A stretch of DNA of 64,000 nt, from assembly GCF_003325455.1 (NCBI RefSeq), contig NZ_CP025198.1, positions 372,001-436,000 on the forward strand, written 5' to 3'. Below, one piece after another: positions 9,667 to 18,612 of the stretch. The DNA comes from Acidipropionibacterium virtanenii. GTDB lineage: Bacteria > Actinomycetota > Actinomycetes > Propionibacteriales > Propionibacteriaceae. The notes beneath the pieces are model-generated. The model did not search any database. It saw nothing but the letters and a program-made list of their open reading frames with translations, and was not told where the DNA came from. Position 1 is the first letter of the stretch; each line of letters opens with the position of its first letter. Position numbers and translations under genes: made by a program.

Positions 9667-11415
9667 ATGGCTTCGGGACGATCGGGAATCGTGAGGATTC
9701 TGATCGGTGTGACTGCCACCGCGATACTGGTGGCCGGCGCGCCCTCGGCGGCGCTGGCGGTACCGGCCGAGGATGCGTCACCGGGAGCGGGAACCGCCGC
9801 GGCCGGCGGCGGTGCCGAGGGGGGAACGAGCCCGGGAACCGGTGAACCCTCAAGCTCACAACCGTCCACATCGTCGGGCTCCGGAGACTCCCGGCGTGCG
9901 CCGGACGAGGCCTCCGCGGACTCCTCGTCGGGCTTCTCTTCCACGGCAGAGCCGTCCGGCACAGGGCAGTCCAGCACAGGGCAGTCCGGCACCGCATCGT
10001 CCGCGACGGCGTCCAGCACACCCGGGGACCCCGAGGACCATGCGATGGGGTCCCAGATCCGCAGGTACGAAGGCGCCTCCTCCCAGGGGGTGCAGCCCCG
10101 CGCCCTGGCGGTGACGGCATCGGTGCCGGGTCTGGACGTCAGCAGCCACGACGGAACGGTGAACTGGGCGAGCCGGTGGAGCGCCGGAAAACGATTCGTC
10201 TGGGTGAAGGCGACCGAGAGCAGCAGCTACTCCAATCCCTACTTCTCCGCCCAGTACAAGGGGTCGGCGAATCAGGGATTCATCCGCGGTGCCTATCATT
10301 TCGCGCTGCCGAACAAATCCAGCGGTTCGGCCCAGGCGAAGTACTTCTCCGACAACGGAGGCGGCTGGTCCGCCGATGGCAGGACTCTTCCCGGCGCCCT
10401 CGACATGGAGTACAACCCGTATTCCGGCGGGGTCTGCTACGGGCTGAGCAAGTCTCAGATGGCGGCCTGGGTCAAGGATTTCAGCAGTTACTACCTCAAC
10501 CGGTGGGGCCGCTATCCGATCGTCTACACGTCTGCGAGCTGGTGGGACCAGTGCGTGGGCACCGCGACGTCCGTCAGCTCCGTCCAGCCGCTGTGGACCG
10601 CCCGGTACGCCAGTGCCGTCGGCACGCTGCCTGCGGGATGGACGAAGCACACCGTCTGGCAGTACGCCGAGACCCCCTACGACCAGAACTTCTTCAACGG
10701 CACCAGCGCCGCGCTGACGGCCTTCGCGAGGAGTGCGGCCACGACGCCCCCGCAGCAGTGCACGACCACCGTCAACGGCTACCGGGTCTCCGGGGCGATC
10801 GGATGCAAGTACGCCACCGCGAAGAGCGTGCTGGGCAACCCGGTCGGGGCCATGGTCAACCGGGGAGACGGCTACTACCAGCTCTTCGCCAACGGGGCCA
10901 TCACCTACTCCGGGGCGACCGGGGCCCATGAACTCCACGGCTCGGTCTACTCGAGATGGAAGTCGCTGGGAGTCTCCGCGGCGTTCACCCGCCTGGGCTA
11001 TGCCAGCAGCGACGGCAATGCTGACGTGCTCTTCGGGCGGGGCGAGATCGTCTGGAATGCGGGGCGGTCGCACGCCTACATCGTGGAGGGCGGTATCTGG
11101 CAGGCCTACCGGAAGATCGGTGGATCGACGGCCATGGGGCTGCCGAAGTCCGACATGGTGGCCGGGCGCGGAGGCGGCGTCAAGAAGATGAACTGGTTCG
11201 AGTCCGGGGCCATCACCTGGGGCAGTGGGATCCACGTGGTGAGGGGGGCGATCTACCCGGTGTGGACCCGCAGCGGATCGGAGGCCGGCGTCTACGGCGG
11301 CCCGACCACCGACATCTACCGCTCCGGGAGCGCGATGAAGCAGAACTTCTACCACGGCTACACGCTGACCTATGCCGGCGGGAGAGTCACCGCCCAGCGC
11401 ACCTCGACCCGGTGA
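9667..11415 (+). CDS. Secreted GH25 lysozyme with LGFP repeats
   Basis: 582-residue exported muramidase. Residues 1-32 form a signal peptide ending in ALA. Residues 33-150 are a low-complexity Ser/Gly/Ala/Thr/Pro linker that includes a short DNA tandem repeat near 9958-9990. The GH25 domain starts at VPGLDVSSHDG (Asp157) and keeps ALDMEYNP (Asp246, Glu248) as active-site acids. From about residue 370 to the end are LGFP-type cell-wall repeats (VLGNPVG, TRLGYASSDG, AMGLPKSDM). A role in wall remodelling or killing of competitors is inferred. The ATG follows an AGGGGG ribosome site. Confidence 0.92.
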   Translation: MASGRSGIVRILIGVTATAILVAGAPSAALAVPAEDASPGAGTAAAGGGAEGGTSPGTGEPSSSQPSTSSGSGDSRRAPDEASADSSSGFSSTAEPSGTGQSSTGQSGTASSATASSTPGDPEDHAMGSQIRRYEGASSQGVQPRALAVTASVPGLDVSSHDGTVNWASRWSAGKRFVWVKATESSSYSNPYFSAQYKGSANQGFIRGAYHFALPNKSSGSAQAKYFSDNGGGWSADGRTLPGALDMEYNPYSGGVCYGLSKSQMAAWVKDFSSYYLNRWGRYPIVYTSASWWDQCVGTATSVSSVQPLWTARYASAVGTLPAGWTKHTVWQYAETPYDQNFFNGTSAALTAFARSAATTPPQQCTTTVNGYRVSGAIGCKYATAKSVLGNPVGAMVNRGDGYYQLFANGAITYSGATGAHELHGSVYSRWKSLGVSAAFTRLGYASSDGNADVLFGRGEIVWNAGRSHAYIVEGGIWQAYRKIGGSTAMGLPKSDMVAGRGGGVKKMNWFESGAITWGSGIHVVRGAIYPVWTRSGSEAGVYGGPTTDIYRSGSAMKQNFYHGYTLTYAGGRVTAQRTSTR

Positions 11416-11422
11416 CGTTGTC

Positions 11423-12328
11423 TCACCAGGAGGTGACCAGCTCGATCCCCTGGGACTTGAGGGCCGCGCGCCAGACCGGGTCTCGGAGCATCCGGGCCTC
11501 CCAGATCCGCTTGATCCATGAGCCGCCGAAGCGGTGGCGCGACGCCGGGGAGTCCGATCCGGGGTGCAGGAAGATCTCCGTGGTACCGACGGGAAGCCTC
11601 GGCAGCAGACGAAGGTAGTAGGCCAGCAGGGACCGGTATCCCGGGATGAGCGGGTAGGGGAAGGGGTTGGTGGCCATCTCCTGGGGGAGTCGTACCTTCC
11701 GGCGATCCGCCGCCTCCACCGCCACGACGTGCGGCCGGGAGATCAGCGGGGGGATGACCGGCCCGACGATCAGGCGCACCGATCGCGGCAGCCTCAGCGC
11801 CAGATTGTGGACCGCGGCGAATCGGATCCCCTCCCGCAGCGGCTTGCGAGGTTCGTGCTCCGGGCTGTTCGGGGGCGAGCCGACGCGCAGGCCGTAGAGG
11901 GTGCCCGAATGGGAGTCGAGCCGGGTGGGGCGCAGACCGTGCTCGAGGAGCCGGGAGTGCTGCGCCTCCAGTTCTGCGCCGATGATCCGGGAGCAGGCGC
12001 GCCGCTCGGCGGCGGTGCCACTGGTCAGCAGGCGTCCGTCGGGCCCGGCGAGGATCTGGCCTTGGGGCGACAGTGGGCGCCAGCCGCTGCGGTTCCCGTC
12101 GGAGGTGGTCGCGAAGTGCAGGCCGATGGAGCAGAGCCCGTCATCGGCGAGGCTCTGAAGCCGTGCCAGGTGCCGCGGGTGCAGTTCCTCGGAGACCGCC
12201 AGGACGCTGGTCGAGGTGACGAAGCCCCCTCGGATGAGGCTCAGGATCAGGGCACTGCTGGCGGGATCGTAGCCAAAGTCGTCGGCGGTGATCACCAGCC
12301 GCCGCCCATCCAGCTTCCTGCGTTCCAC
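11423..12328 (-). CDS. ChbG/YdjC-family carbohydrate deacetylase
   Basis: About 301 residues. The N-terminal LVITADDFGYDPA is the signature metal and substrate motif of YdjC/ChbG deacetylases (compare NADDFG). The histidines in SIGLHFATT and TRLDSHSG occupy the positions expected for the other metal ligands. Family members remove acetyl groups from N-acetylated oligosaccharides such as chitobiose, or from hopanoid precursors. The exact substrate is unknown here. The start is uncertain: GTG 12328 places the motif near the N-terminus, ATG 12364 would add 12 residues, and neither has a strong ribosome site. The gene ends convergent with and 7 bases from the lysozyme gene. Confidence 0.8.
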   Translation of the reverse strand: MERRKLDGRRLVITADDFGYDPASSALILSLIRGGFVTSTSVLAVSEELHPRHLARLQSLADDGLCSIGLHFATTSDGNRSGWRPLSPQGQILAGPDGRLLTSGTAAERRACSRIIGAELEAQHSRLLEHGLRPTRLDSHSGTLYGLRVGSPPNSPEHEPRKPLREGIRFAAVHNLALRLPRSVRLIVGPVIPPLISRPHVVAVEAADRRKVRLPQEMATNPFPYPLIPGYRSLLAYYLRLLPRLPVGTTEIFLHPGSDSPASRHRFGGSWIKRIWEARMLRDPVWRAALKSQGIELVTSW

Positions 12329-12359
12329 GCCCTCTATCGTGCGTGACCCGGCCAAGCGT

Positions 12360-12432
12360 GACATATCACTCGCCAGACAGCCCATTTCGGGGGGTGGAAG
12401 GTCGATTCCGGCCCTCCAGCGAGTGATATGTC
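12360..12432. repeat. Inverted repeat between divergent genes
   Basis: Perfect 14-base arms GACATATCACTCGC and GCGAGTGATATGTC separated by 45 bases, AT-richer than the surroundings. It lies between the YdjC start and the divergent kinase start, so an operator or paired regulator sites are likely. A cruciform or terminator is possible. Confidence 0.6.
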
Positions 12433-12495
12433 GACGCGAGTCGAGTGCCACGCCCCGGGCTGGCGGGCAGAATGGCCGGGAGGGAAGGAGAGCCC

Positions 12496-12969
12496 TTGCT
12501 CATCGTGATGAGAGGCCTGCCCGGCTCCGGGAAGTCCACCTGGGCGGCGGCCCGGGTGGCCGCCGATCCGCACGGCACTGCCGTCGTCTCCCGCGACCAC
12601 TACCGGATGATGCTGCACGCCACGGAGTTCCCCGTCGACGGGATCATGGAGGAGGAGATCACCGAGCTGGAGGCCGACGCCGTCGTCCGGCTGCTGGCGC
12701 AAGGCCACACGGTCATCGTCGACGACACGAACCTGCCCCACCGCCGGGTCCGCGAGTGGCTGGGACTGGCCGAGGGGTCCGGGGCGCAGTGGCGGGTGGA
12801 GGATCTCACCGGAGTGCCGCTGGAGACCTGCCTGGAGCGCAACCGGGCTCGCGAGCGCAGAGTCCCGGAGGAGATCATCACCGGTTGGCACGCTCAGTTC
12901 ATCTCCGGCGGCAGGGCCCGCCCAAAGGTCTGGGAGCCGATCCCTGGAACCGTCGGGAATCTGCCCTGA
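12496..12969 (+). CDS. Small P-loop kinase (AAA_33 / polynucleotide kinase-like)
   Basis: About 157 residues. A Walker A motif GLPGSGKST begins at residue 7, and a Walker B-like segment TVIVDDTNL follows at about residues 73-81, the pattern of AAA_33 and T4 polynucleotide kinase-like phosphotransferases. The conserved Arg-rich lid (LERNRARERRVPEEII) is present. The start at TTG 12496 was chosen for AAGGAG six bases upstream. ATG 12472 and GTG 12445 are in-frame alternatives. Substrate unknown. The gene stands alone between the YdjC gene and the LacI operon. Confidence 0.72.
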   Translation: MLIVMRGLPGSGKSTWAAARVAADPHGTAVVSRDHYRMMLHATEFPVDGIMEEEITELEADAVVRLLAQGHTVIVDDTNLPHRRVREWLGLAEGSGAQWRVEDLTGVPLETCLERNRARERRVPEEIITGWHAQFISGGRARPKVWEPIPGTVGNLP

Positions 12970-12976
12970 CCCCTTG

Positions 12977-12992
12977 CGTCAAACGTTTGACG
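12977..12992. promoter_or_regulatory. LacI-type operator upstream of lacI-ABC-GH172 operon
   Basis: Perfect 16-base palindrome CGTCAAACGTTTGACG with the central CG typical of LacI-family sites, 60 bases upstream of the LacI gene at 13052. Autoregulation of the whole 13-18.5 kb operon is the likely role. Confidence 0.75.
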
Positions 12993-13051
12993 TCCTTAGC
13001 TTCACTCCCAGCCGGTCATCGTTGACCGGTTGGAACTGCGAGGGGGCACCG

Positions 13052-14098
13052 ATGATCAAGATGAAGGACGTGGCCGACCGGGCCGGCGTGTCCATCTCCT
13101 CGGTCTCCCTCGTGCTGTCCGGGAGGGCGAAGGGCCGCATCAATCCCGAGCTGGCCGAGGAGATCCGCCGCATCGCCGACGAACTCGGCTACCGGCCCAA
13201 TCAGCTCGCACGCTCCCTGCGCACCCGCCAGACCCACACCATCGGCCTGGTCGCCGACCAGGTCGCCACCGTCGCCTTCGCCGGCCAGATGATCGCCGGC
13301 GCCCAGCACGCCGCCCACCGGCGCGGCTATCTCGTCATGCTCATCGACACCGCCGGCGACGCCGACGCCCAGGTGCCGGCCACCAGGGCCCTGCTCCAGC
13401 GCGACATCGACGGGCTGATCCTGGCCTCCGACTTCCACCAGGAGGTCGAGGTGCCGCCGGTACCCGACGACATGCCGGTCGCCCTGCTGGACGGTCGCCC
13501 CGCCGACCCCTCCGCGCCGACCCTGGAGTGGGTGGTCCCCGATGAGGAGAAGGGCTCCTACCAGGGCACCATGCGGCTGCTGAGTGCGGGTCACCGTCGC
13601 ATCGCCTTCGTCACCGTCCCGGGCTCCTCCTACCCGATCGCCACCCGGCTGCGCCGGCGAGGCTACGAGGCGGCCCTCGAGGAGTCGGGGACGGCCGTGG
13701 ACCCCGGGCTCATCGTTCCCGCGGCCGATCCCGGCACCGCGGCCGGTGTCGCCGTGGCGAGACGGATCCTGGCGCGCCCGGACCGCCCCACAGCGGTCTT
13801 CTGCTTCTCCGACCAGATCGCCTTCGGCTTCTTCCAGGTGGCCGCCGAGCTCGGCCTGCGGATCCCGCAGGACCTGTCCGTCCTCGGTTTTGACGACCAG
13901 CGATTCATCGCCGAGGCCCTCAGTCCGGGCCTCACCACCATCAAGCTTCCCCATCGTGTGATGGGGGAATGGGCCGCCGAGCGGATTCTCGACCGTCTCG
14001 CGGCCGACGAGCCCGAAGCCAGACCGGCCTTCAGGGGATACCGGGTCCCCTGCCCGCTGGTCGAGCGCGGCTCGATCGCACCGCCCGGAGCCGGCTGA
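13052..14098 (+). CDS. LacI-family transcriptional regulator
   Basis: 348 residues. An N-terminal helix-turn-helix (KDVADRAGVSISSVSLVLSG) and hinge helix (NQLARSLRTRQTHTIG) are followed by a periplasmic-binding-like effector domain with FCFSDQIAFGF and LSVLGFDDQRF. It starts at ATG 13052 behind AGGGGG. It leads the operon of binding protein, two permeases and GH172, with a palindrome 60 bases upstream. It is therefore likely a repressor of that operon, relieved by the imported sugar or a derivative. The effector is unknown. Confidence 0.92.
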   Translation: MIKMKDVADRAGVSISSVSLVLSGRAKGRINPELAEEIRRIADELGYRPNQLARSLRTRQTHTIGLVADQVATVAFAGQMIAGAQHAAHRRGYLVMLIDTAGDADAQVPATRALLQRDIDGLILASDFHQEVEVPPVPDDMPVALLDGRPADPSAPTLEWVVPDEEKGSYQGTMRLLSAGHRRIAFVTVPGSSYPIATRLRRRGYEAALEESGTAVDPGLIVPAADPGTAAGVAVARRILARPDRPTAVFCFSDQIAFGFFQVAAELGLRIPQDLSVLGFDDQRFIAEALSPGLTTIKLPHRVMGEWAAERILDRLAADEPEARPAFRGYRVPCPLVERGSIAPPGAG

Positions 14099-14195
14099 CG
14101 CAGCGGCTCCCGGCCATGCCCCGTCCGTACCCCGGGCGCCGGCATCCGCACCATGACGACGCAGATGTCCATGATGAGTAGAAAGGCATGTCTTC

Positions 14196-15512
14196 ATGCA
14201 GAAGACCAGAAGACAGTTCATGAGAGGAGCTGCGGCCATCGCCGCGATGGCCGTCGGCGGCACCGCGCTGTCGGGCTGCAGCTCCGGATCCGAAGACGAC
14301 AACACCTTCAACATCCTCCAGTACGAGGATCCCACCCAGGCGCAGGGTCAGGGCTGGAAGCTGGCTGTCGACATCTTCAGGAAGAAGCATCCCGATCTCA
14401 CCGTCCGGATGCAGACGACCAGTTTCGACGCCGTGCGCAAGAACGCCAAGCTGATGCTGGCCGGCAATGACGTCCCCGACGTCATGGAGTTCAACAAGGG
14501 CAACGCCGACGGCGGTCAGCTGGCCGCCCAGGGGCTGCTGGCCAAACTCACCGGGCAGGTCAAGAAGTACGGCTGGGACAAGAAGGTCACCGGCGCCATG
14601 CAGTCCCTGGCGCTGTACAACTCGCTGGGAAATGCGGGCTCGGGGGACTGGTACGGCATCCCCAATATCGGCGAGTACGTCACGATGTACTACAACAAGG
14701 AGCTCTTCGCCAAGGCGGGAATCACCGCGGAGCCCAAGACCATGGACGAGTTTGTCGAGGCCATGAAGAAGCTCAAGGCCGCGGGTATCACGCCGGTCTC
14801 CTCCTCCGCGTCGACCAACAACGGCTGGAACCAGCTGTGGCTGTGGTACTCGCTGGTCTCGGCCTACGCGGATCGCAGGCAGGTCAATGACTTCACCTTC
14901 CTCCAGCACCCGGTCAATTTCAGCCAGAGCCCGTGGAGCACCGGCACCGACCAGTTCCAGCAGTGGATCGATCAGGGATATCTGGGCAAGGGCCTCGGCG
15001 GGCTGAACTTCGAACAGGCCGCCGTCACCTTCCTGTCCGGCAAGGCCGGCATGTACATGTGGAACAACGGCCAGTTCGTCCGCATGCAGAACGAGGCCAA
15101 GTTCAAGTGGGGATTCTTCACCCTCCCCGGCGCGAAGATGACGATGGGCTCCTCGGGCCACCTGTGGGGGGTTCCGGCCAAATCCAGACACAAGGAACTG
15201 GCATACGAGTTCATCGACATCACGCTGAGCAAGCAGGTGCAGAACAGGATCGGCCAGCTCGGAGGTCTGCCCGTCGCCGCGGACCTGGACACCATCACCG
15301 ATCCGGTCACCAAGGCCTACACGGCGCGCTTCTACGAGACGATCGACGACGACTCGCTGAGCTTCTACCCGGACTACCCCGTCATCGGGTTCCTGGACTT
15401 CCTCGCCACGCACATGCAGAAGATGTCCAGCAGATCCGAAGGCTCGAAGGAGTTCCGCGACAAGCTCCAGAAGTTTTACGACACCGGTCGCAAGGAGGCG
15501 CTGGTCCCATGA
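14196..15512 (+). CDS. Sugar ABC transporter substrate-binding lipoprotein (GH172 locus)
   Basis: 438-residue family 1 solute-binding protein. The leader has TRRQFMRG (Tat-like), a hydrophobic core and lipobox LSGC at about residue 28. Mature-domain motifs fit sugar binding (GIPNIGEYVTMYYNKELF, GGLNFEQAAVTFLSGKAGMY). It follows the LacI gene by 97 bases with no clear terminator, so cotranscription is likely, and its stop overlaps the next permease start (ATGA). It probably delivers the sugar later hydrolysed by GH172. Confidence 0.92.
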   Translation: MQKTRRQFMRGAAAIAAMAVGGTALSGCSSGSEDDNTFNILQYEDPTQAQGQGWKLAVDIFRKKHPDLTVRMQTTSFDAVRKNAKLMLAGNDVPDVMEFNKGNADGGQLAAQGLLAKLTGQVKKYGWDKKVTGAMQSLALYNSLGNAGSGDWYGIPNIGEYVTMYYNKELFAKAGITAEPKTMDEFVEAMKKLKAAGITPVSSSASTNNGWNQLWLWYSLVSAYADRRQVNDFTFLQHPVNFSQSPWSTGTDQFQQWIDQGYLGKGLGGLNFEQAAVTFLSGKAGMYMWNNGQFVRMQNEAKFKWGFFTLPGAKMTMGSSGHLWGVPAKSRHKELAYEFIDITLSKQVQNRIGQLGGLPVAADLDTITDPVTKAYTARFYETIDDDSLSFYPDYPVIGFLDFLATHMQKMSSRSEGSKEFRDKLQKFYDTGRKEALVP

Positions 15513-16468
15513 GTACAGTCATTGAAGGCCCGGCGATAGCACCGGACAATCCACCCGCCGAGGCGATCAAGGCCAAGGGCTCCAGGGCGGTCAGCTACTG
15601 GCTGTACCTGGCTCCCATGCTGGTGGGCACCCTCATCGTGGTGCTGGTGCCCTTCGGCTACAACGTCTACCTGAGCTTCTTCCACTGGAAGGGCGGGCTC
15701 GCCCCGATGCGGTTCTCGGGCCTGGACAACTACAAGAACCTGATGGTCGACGAGCAGTTCTGGTCGGGGTTCGTCAACAGCCTCTTCATGATCGTCGGCA
15801 TCGTCATCATCCCGACGATCCTCGGCCTGATCCTGGCATCCTCCCTCTTCGACTACATCAGCAAGCAGTTCAACGACACCGTCGCATCGGTGCTGCGAGC
15901 CCTGCTGTACCTTCCCCAGATCGTGCCGATCGCCGTGGCCGGCATCATCTGGAGCTGGGTGCTGGCCACCCAGAACGGCGTCCTCAACAGCGTCCTGGAA
16001 GGATTCGGAATATCCAGTCTTCCCGACTGGCTGGGCAATCCGAATATCGCCATCTACGCGGTCGTGCTGATGGTGATGTGGCTGCAGCTGGGATATCCGG
16101 TGGTGATCTTCATGTCCGCCCTGGAACGGGTCGATCCCGCTCTCTATGAGGCGGCGGCCCTCGACGGCGCCGGCTGGTGGAGGCGATTCTTCTCCATCAC
16201 GATCCCCCAGATCCGCCCGGAGATCTTCGTGGTGGTGCTGACCGCCACCATCTCCGCGCTGAAGGTCTTCGCCCCGGTGCTCATCCTCACCATGGGCGGG
16301 CCCGAGGGGTCCACCGTCGTCCCCTCCTTCTACGCCTACCGGAACTTCTTCGAACTCTCCAAGGTCGGGTACGGATCGACCATCTCGACCGTGATGTCCG
16401 TCCTGATCATCGTCATCGCATGGGCCATGCTGTGGTTCCAGCGCCGCAACCTCACCGAGGAGGCATGA
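15509..16468 (+). CDS. Sugar ABC transporter permease, MalF type (GH172 locus)
   Basis: 319 residues with about six membrane helices, the first at about residues 27-50. The EAA loop EAAALDGAGWWRRFFSITIPQIRP identifies the ATPase-contact site. It starts at ATG 15509, overlapping the binding-protein stop by four bases, with AAGGAGG twelve bases upstream. The partner MalG-type permease follows immediately and no ATPase gene is present. Confidence 0.92.
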   Translation: MSTVIEGPAIAPDNPPAEAIKAKGSRAVSYWLYLAPMLVGTLIVVLVPFGYNVYLSFFHWKGGLAPMRFSGLDNYKNLMVDEQFWSGFVNSLFMIVGIVIIPTILGLILASSLFDYISKQFNDTVASVLRALLYLPQIVPIAVAGIIWSWVLATQNGVLNSVLEGFGISSLPDWLGNPNIAIYAVVLMVMWLQLGYPVVIFMSALERVDPALYEAAALDGAGWWRRFFSITIPQIRPEIFVVVLTATISALKVFAPVLILTMGGPEGSTVVPSFYAYRNFFELSKVGYGSTISTVMSVLIIVIAWAMLWFQRRNLTEEA

Positions 16469-17367
16469 TGAGCGCACAGACCGTGTCGCGCAATGCGGTA
16501 CCCACGTCCCCGATCCCGATCGACGAGATCGATCTCAAGCGTCATCCCAAGGGGGTGATGCGCTGGGTGGTGCTGGTGGTGCTGGGGATCCTCGGCCTCA
16601 TCATCGTGGCGCCGATCCTGCTGCTGGTGATGGACGCCTTCAAGAGCAACGCCGACTACTCCGCCAACGGCCCGCTGTCCTGGCCCGAGGGGTTCAGCCT
16701 CGAGGGCTTCAAGGCCTACATGGAGGTTGTCAACTACCCGAGGGCGCTGCTGAACTCGATCGTCATCTCGGCGCTGGTGGCCGCCTTCGGCGTCGTGCTG
16801 TCCCTGATGAGCGCCTACGCCATCGGCATCGGGCGGATCAAGGGCGGCACCGCCATGCTCACCATCCTGCTGCTGGCGACGATGGTGCCCCAGGAGGCGC
16901 TCATCTACCCGCTGTTCTACGGCGCCCAGGCCACCCACACCATCAACACGGTGTGGTCGGTGATCATCGTGTTCACGATCCTGCAGGCCGCCTACGGCAC
17001 GTACCTGTTGAGCTCGGTGATGTCGACCCTGCCGATGTCTCTGCTGGAGGCGGCGGCGCTGGACGGGGCGGGACGCTGGAGGACGCTGTGGTCGGTGATC
17101 TTCCCGCTGGTGCGGGGCACCATGTCGGTGCTCATGGTGTTCTTCTTCATCTGGACCTGGAACGAGTTCTACATCCCGCTGGTGCTGCTGTCGGGTCAGG
17201 ACTCCCAGACCGTCCCGATCGCCATCGCGACGTTGCAGGGGCAGAATGCCGTCAATGTGACCGCGATGAACGCCGGCTCCCTGCTGTCCCTGCTGCCCAC
17301 GCTGGTCTTCTTCCTCATCTTCCAGAGGACCCTGACCAAGGGCGTCACCCTCGGCGCGGTCAAGTGA
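16465..17367 (+). CDS. Sugar ABC transporter permease, MalG type (GH172 locus)
   Basis: 300 residues. A 28-residue polar N-terminus precedes the first helix (WVVLVVLGILGLIIVAPILL). The EAA loop is EAAALDGAGRWRTLWSVIFP, and the C-terminus is TLTKGVTLGAVK, as usual for MalG-like proteins. Tandem ATGs at 16465 and 16468 both overlap the upstream stop, and GAGGAGG lies just before them. It forms the channel with the 15509 permease. Confidence 0.92.
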   Translation: MMSAQTVSRNAVPTSPIPIDEIDLKRHPKGVMRWVVLVVLGILGLIIVAPILLLVMDAFKSNADYSANGPLSWPEGFSLEGFKAYMEVVNYPRALLNSIVISALVAAFGVVLSLMSAYAIGIGRIKGGTAMLTILLLATMVPQEALIYPLFYGAQATHTINTVWSVIIVFTILQAAYGTYLLSSVMSTLPMSLLEAAALDGAGRWRTLWSVIFPLVRGTMSVLMVFFFIWTWNEFYIPLVLLSGQDSQTVPIAIATLQGQNAVNVTAMNAGSLLSLLPTLVFFLIFQRTLTKGVTLGAVK

Positions 17368-17404
17368 GAACGGTCAATCGAGACGTGTGAGAAATGGAGA
17401 GTTC

Positions 17405-18502
17405 ATGAACCTGGACCTATCGCAGCTGCGCGCGGCGCCGGGCGTCAGATCCCATGCCATCAATGAGGAGAACCCGACCGGCGCGCCGGGGGCGGCGGCC
17501 TCGGCGTCGTCGCACCTCGGCCCCGGCCGCAAGGGTGCCCCGGCGCGGATTCTCGGAGCCGGCGAGACGGCCGTCCTGGCCGACGTGGAAGGCCCCGGCG
17601 TGATCCGGCACATCTGGATGACGGTGCCCGACCGCACCGCGGCAGGGCCCTTCGTGCTGCGCGATCTGGTGCTGCGGATCTACTGGGACGGCGAGGAGAG
17701 CCCCTCTGTCGAGTGCCCGCTGGGCGATTTCTTCTGCAACGGGTTCGCCCAGCGGGTGCCGGTGGCCTCCGAGCCCATCGCGGTGGTCTCCACCGGCGGG
17801 ATGAACTGCTACATCCCGATGCCTTTCCGCGAGCGGGCCCGCATCGAGGTGACCAGCCAGCATCCCGGGCCGGTCGACGCGCTGTTCTACCAGATCGACT
17901 ACACCACCGGGGATGCGGTGCCCGACGGGGCGCCGTACCTCCACGCGCAGTGGCGTCGTTCCAATGCGACGACGGCCCTGGGGGAGGATCACGTCATCCT
18001 CGATCGGGTGCGCGGGGCCGGGCGCTATCTGGGCACCTACATCGGGGTGGCCGCGCTGTCGCGGTACTGGTGGGGCGAGGGGGAGGTGAAGTTCTTCATC
18101 GACGGCGACGACGCGCTGCCGAGCCTGTGCAGCACCGGGCTGGAGGACTACGCCGGCGGGTCCTGGGCCTTCCAGGACGCGCTGCGGTCCGACCCAGAGC
18201 CGAGAGCGCTGACCTTCAGCGCCCCCTACTGCGGGTATCCGCTGTACTGCCGCACCGACACCACCGGGGCCTCGGAGTTCACCACGGCGGTGGCGCCCAT
18301 GCACGCCATGTACCGCTGGCACATCCCGGACCCGATCTTCTTCGAGGAGGGGATCAGGGTGACGGTGCAGCAGCTGGGCATGTGGGCCCACGGCCTCTAC
18401 GAGCGCTGCGATGACGTGTTCTCGGTGGCCTACTGGTATCAGACCGAGCCGCATGTCGCCTTCCCGGCGCTCCCGTCTGTGGCCGAGAGGGTTCCGCGCT
18501 GA
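17405..18502 (+). CDS. GH172 (DUF2961) glycosidase
   Basis: 365-residue DUF2961 protein, the family now classed as GH172, whose characterised members act on alpha-D-fructofuranosides (including difructose dianhydride I) or on D-arabinofuranosides. Visible family landmarks are NEENPTGAPG near the N-terminus, GPGVIRHIWMT, PLGDFF, PMPF, and CSTGLEDYAGGSWAF, which holds the conserved acidic active-site region. There is no signal peptide, so hydrolysis after import is inferred. It lies 37 bases behind the permease and closes the LacI operon. A fructofuranosidase role suits the nearby GH32 locus, but arabinofuranosidase cannot be excluded. The start is ATG 17405 behind GGAG. Confidence 0.88.
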   Translation: MNLDLSQLRAAPGVRSHAINEENPTGAPGAAASASSHLGPGRKGAPARILGAGETAVLADVEGPGVIRHIWMTVPDRTAAGPFVLRDLVLRIYWDGEESPSVECPLGDFFCNGFAQRVPVASEPIAVVSTGGMNCYIPMPFRERARIEVTSQHPGPVDALFYQIDYTTGDAVPDGAPYLHAQWRRSNATTALGEDHVILDRVRGAGRYLGTYIGVAALSRYWWGEGEVKFFIDGDDALPSLCSTGLEDYAGGSWAFQDALRSDPEPRALTFSAPYCGYPLYCRTDTTGASEFTTAVAPMHAMYRWHIPDPIFFEEGIRVTVQQLGMWAHGLYERCDDVFSVAYWYQTEPHVAFPALPSVAERVPR

Positions 18503-18523
18503 TCCGGCGACCGGCCCCGGGCC

Positions 18524-18590
18524 GGAAATCCCGCTCAACGAGGGGTTTCGTCCCGATCGGGACGGCAAACCCCCGTTGAGCGGGAAATCC
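18524..18590. repeat. Long palindrome between convergent genes (TTCCCGCTCAACG family, copy 1)
   Basis: Near-perfect inverted repeat with arms of about 30 bases that meet at CCCGATCGGG. The arm core is CCCGCTCAACG, with a few mismatches. It sits 22 bases past the GH172 stop and 23 bases from the convergent LacI stop. A bidirectional terminator fits. The core recurs at 24596 and, slightly altered, at 44646. Confidence 0.75.
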
Positions 18591-18612
18591 GTCTCCCGAC
18601 CGGAGCCGGACC

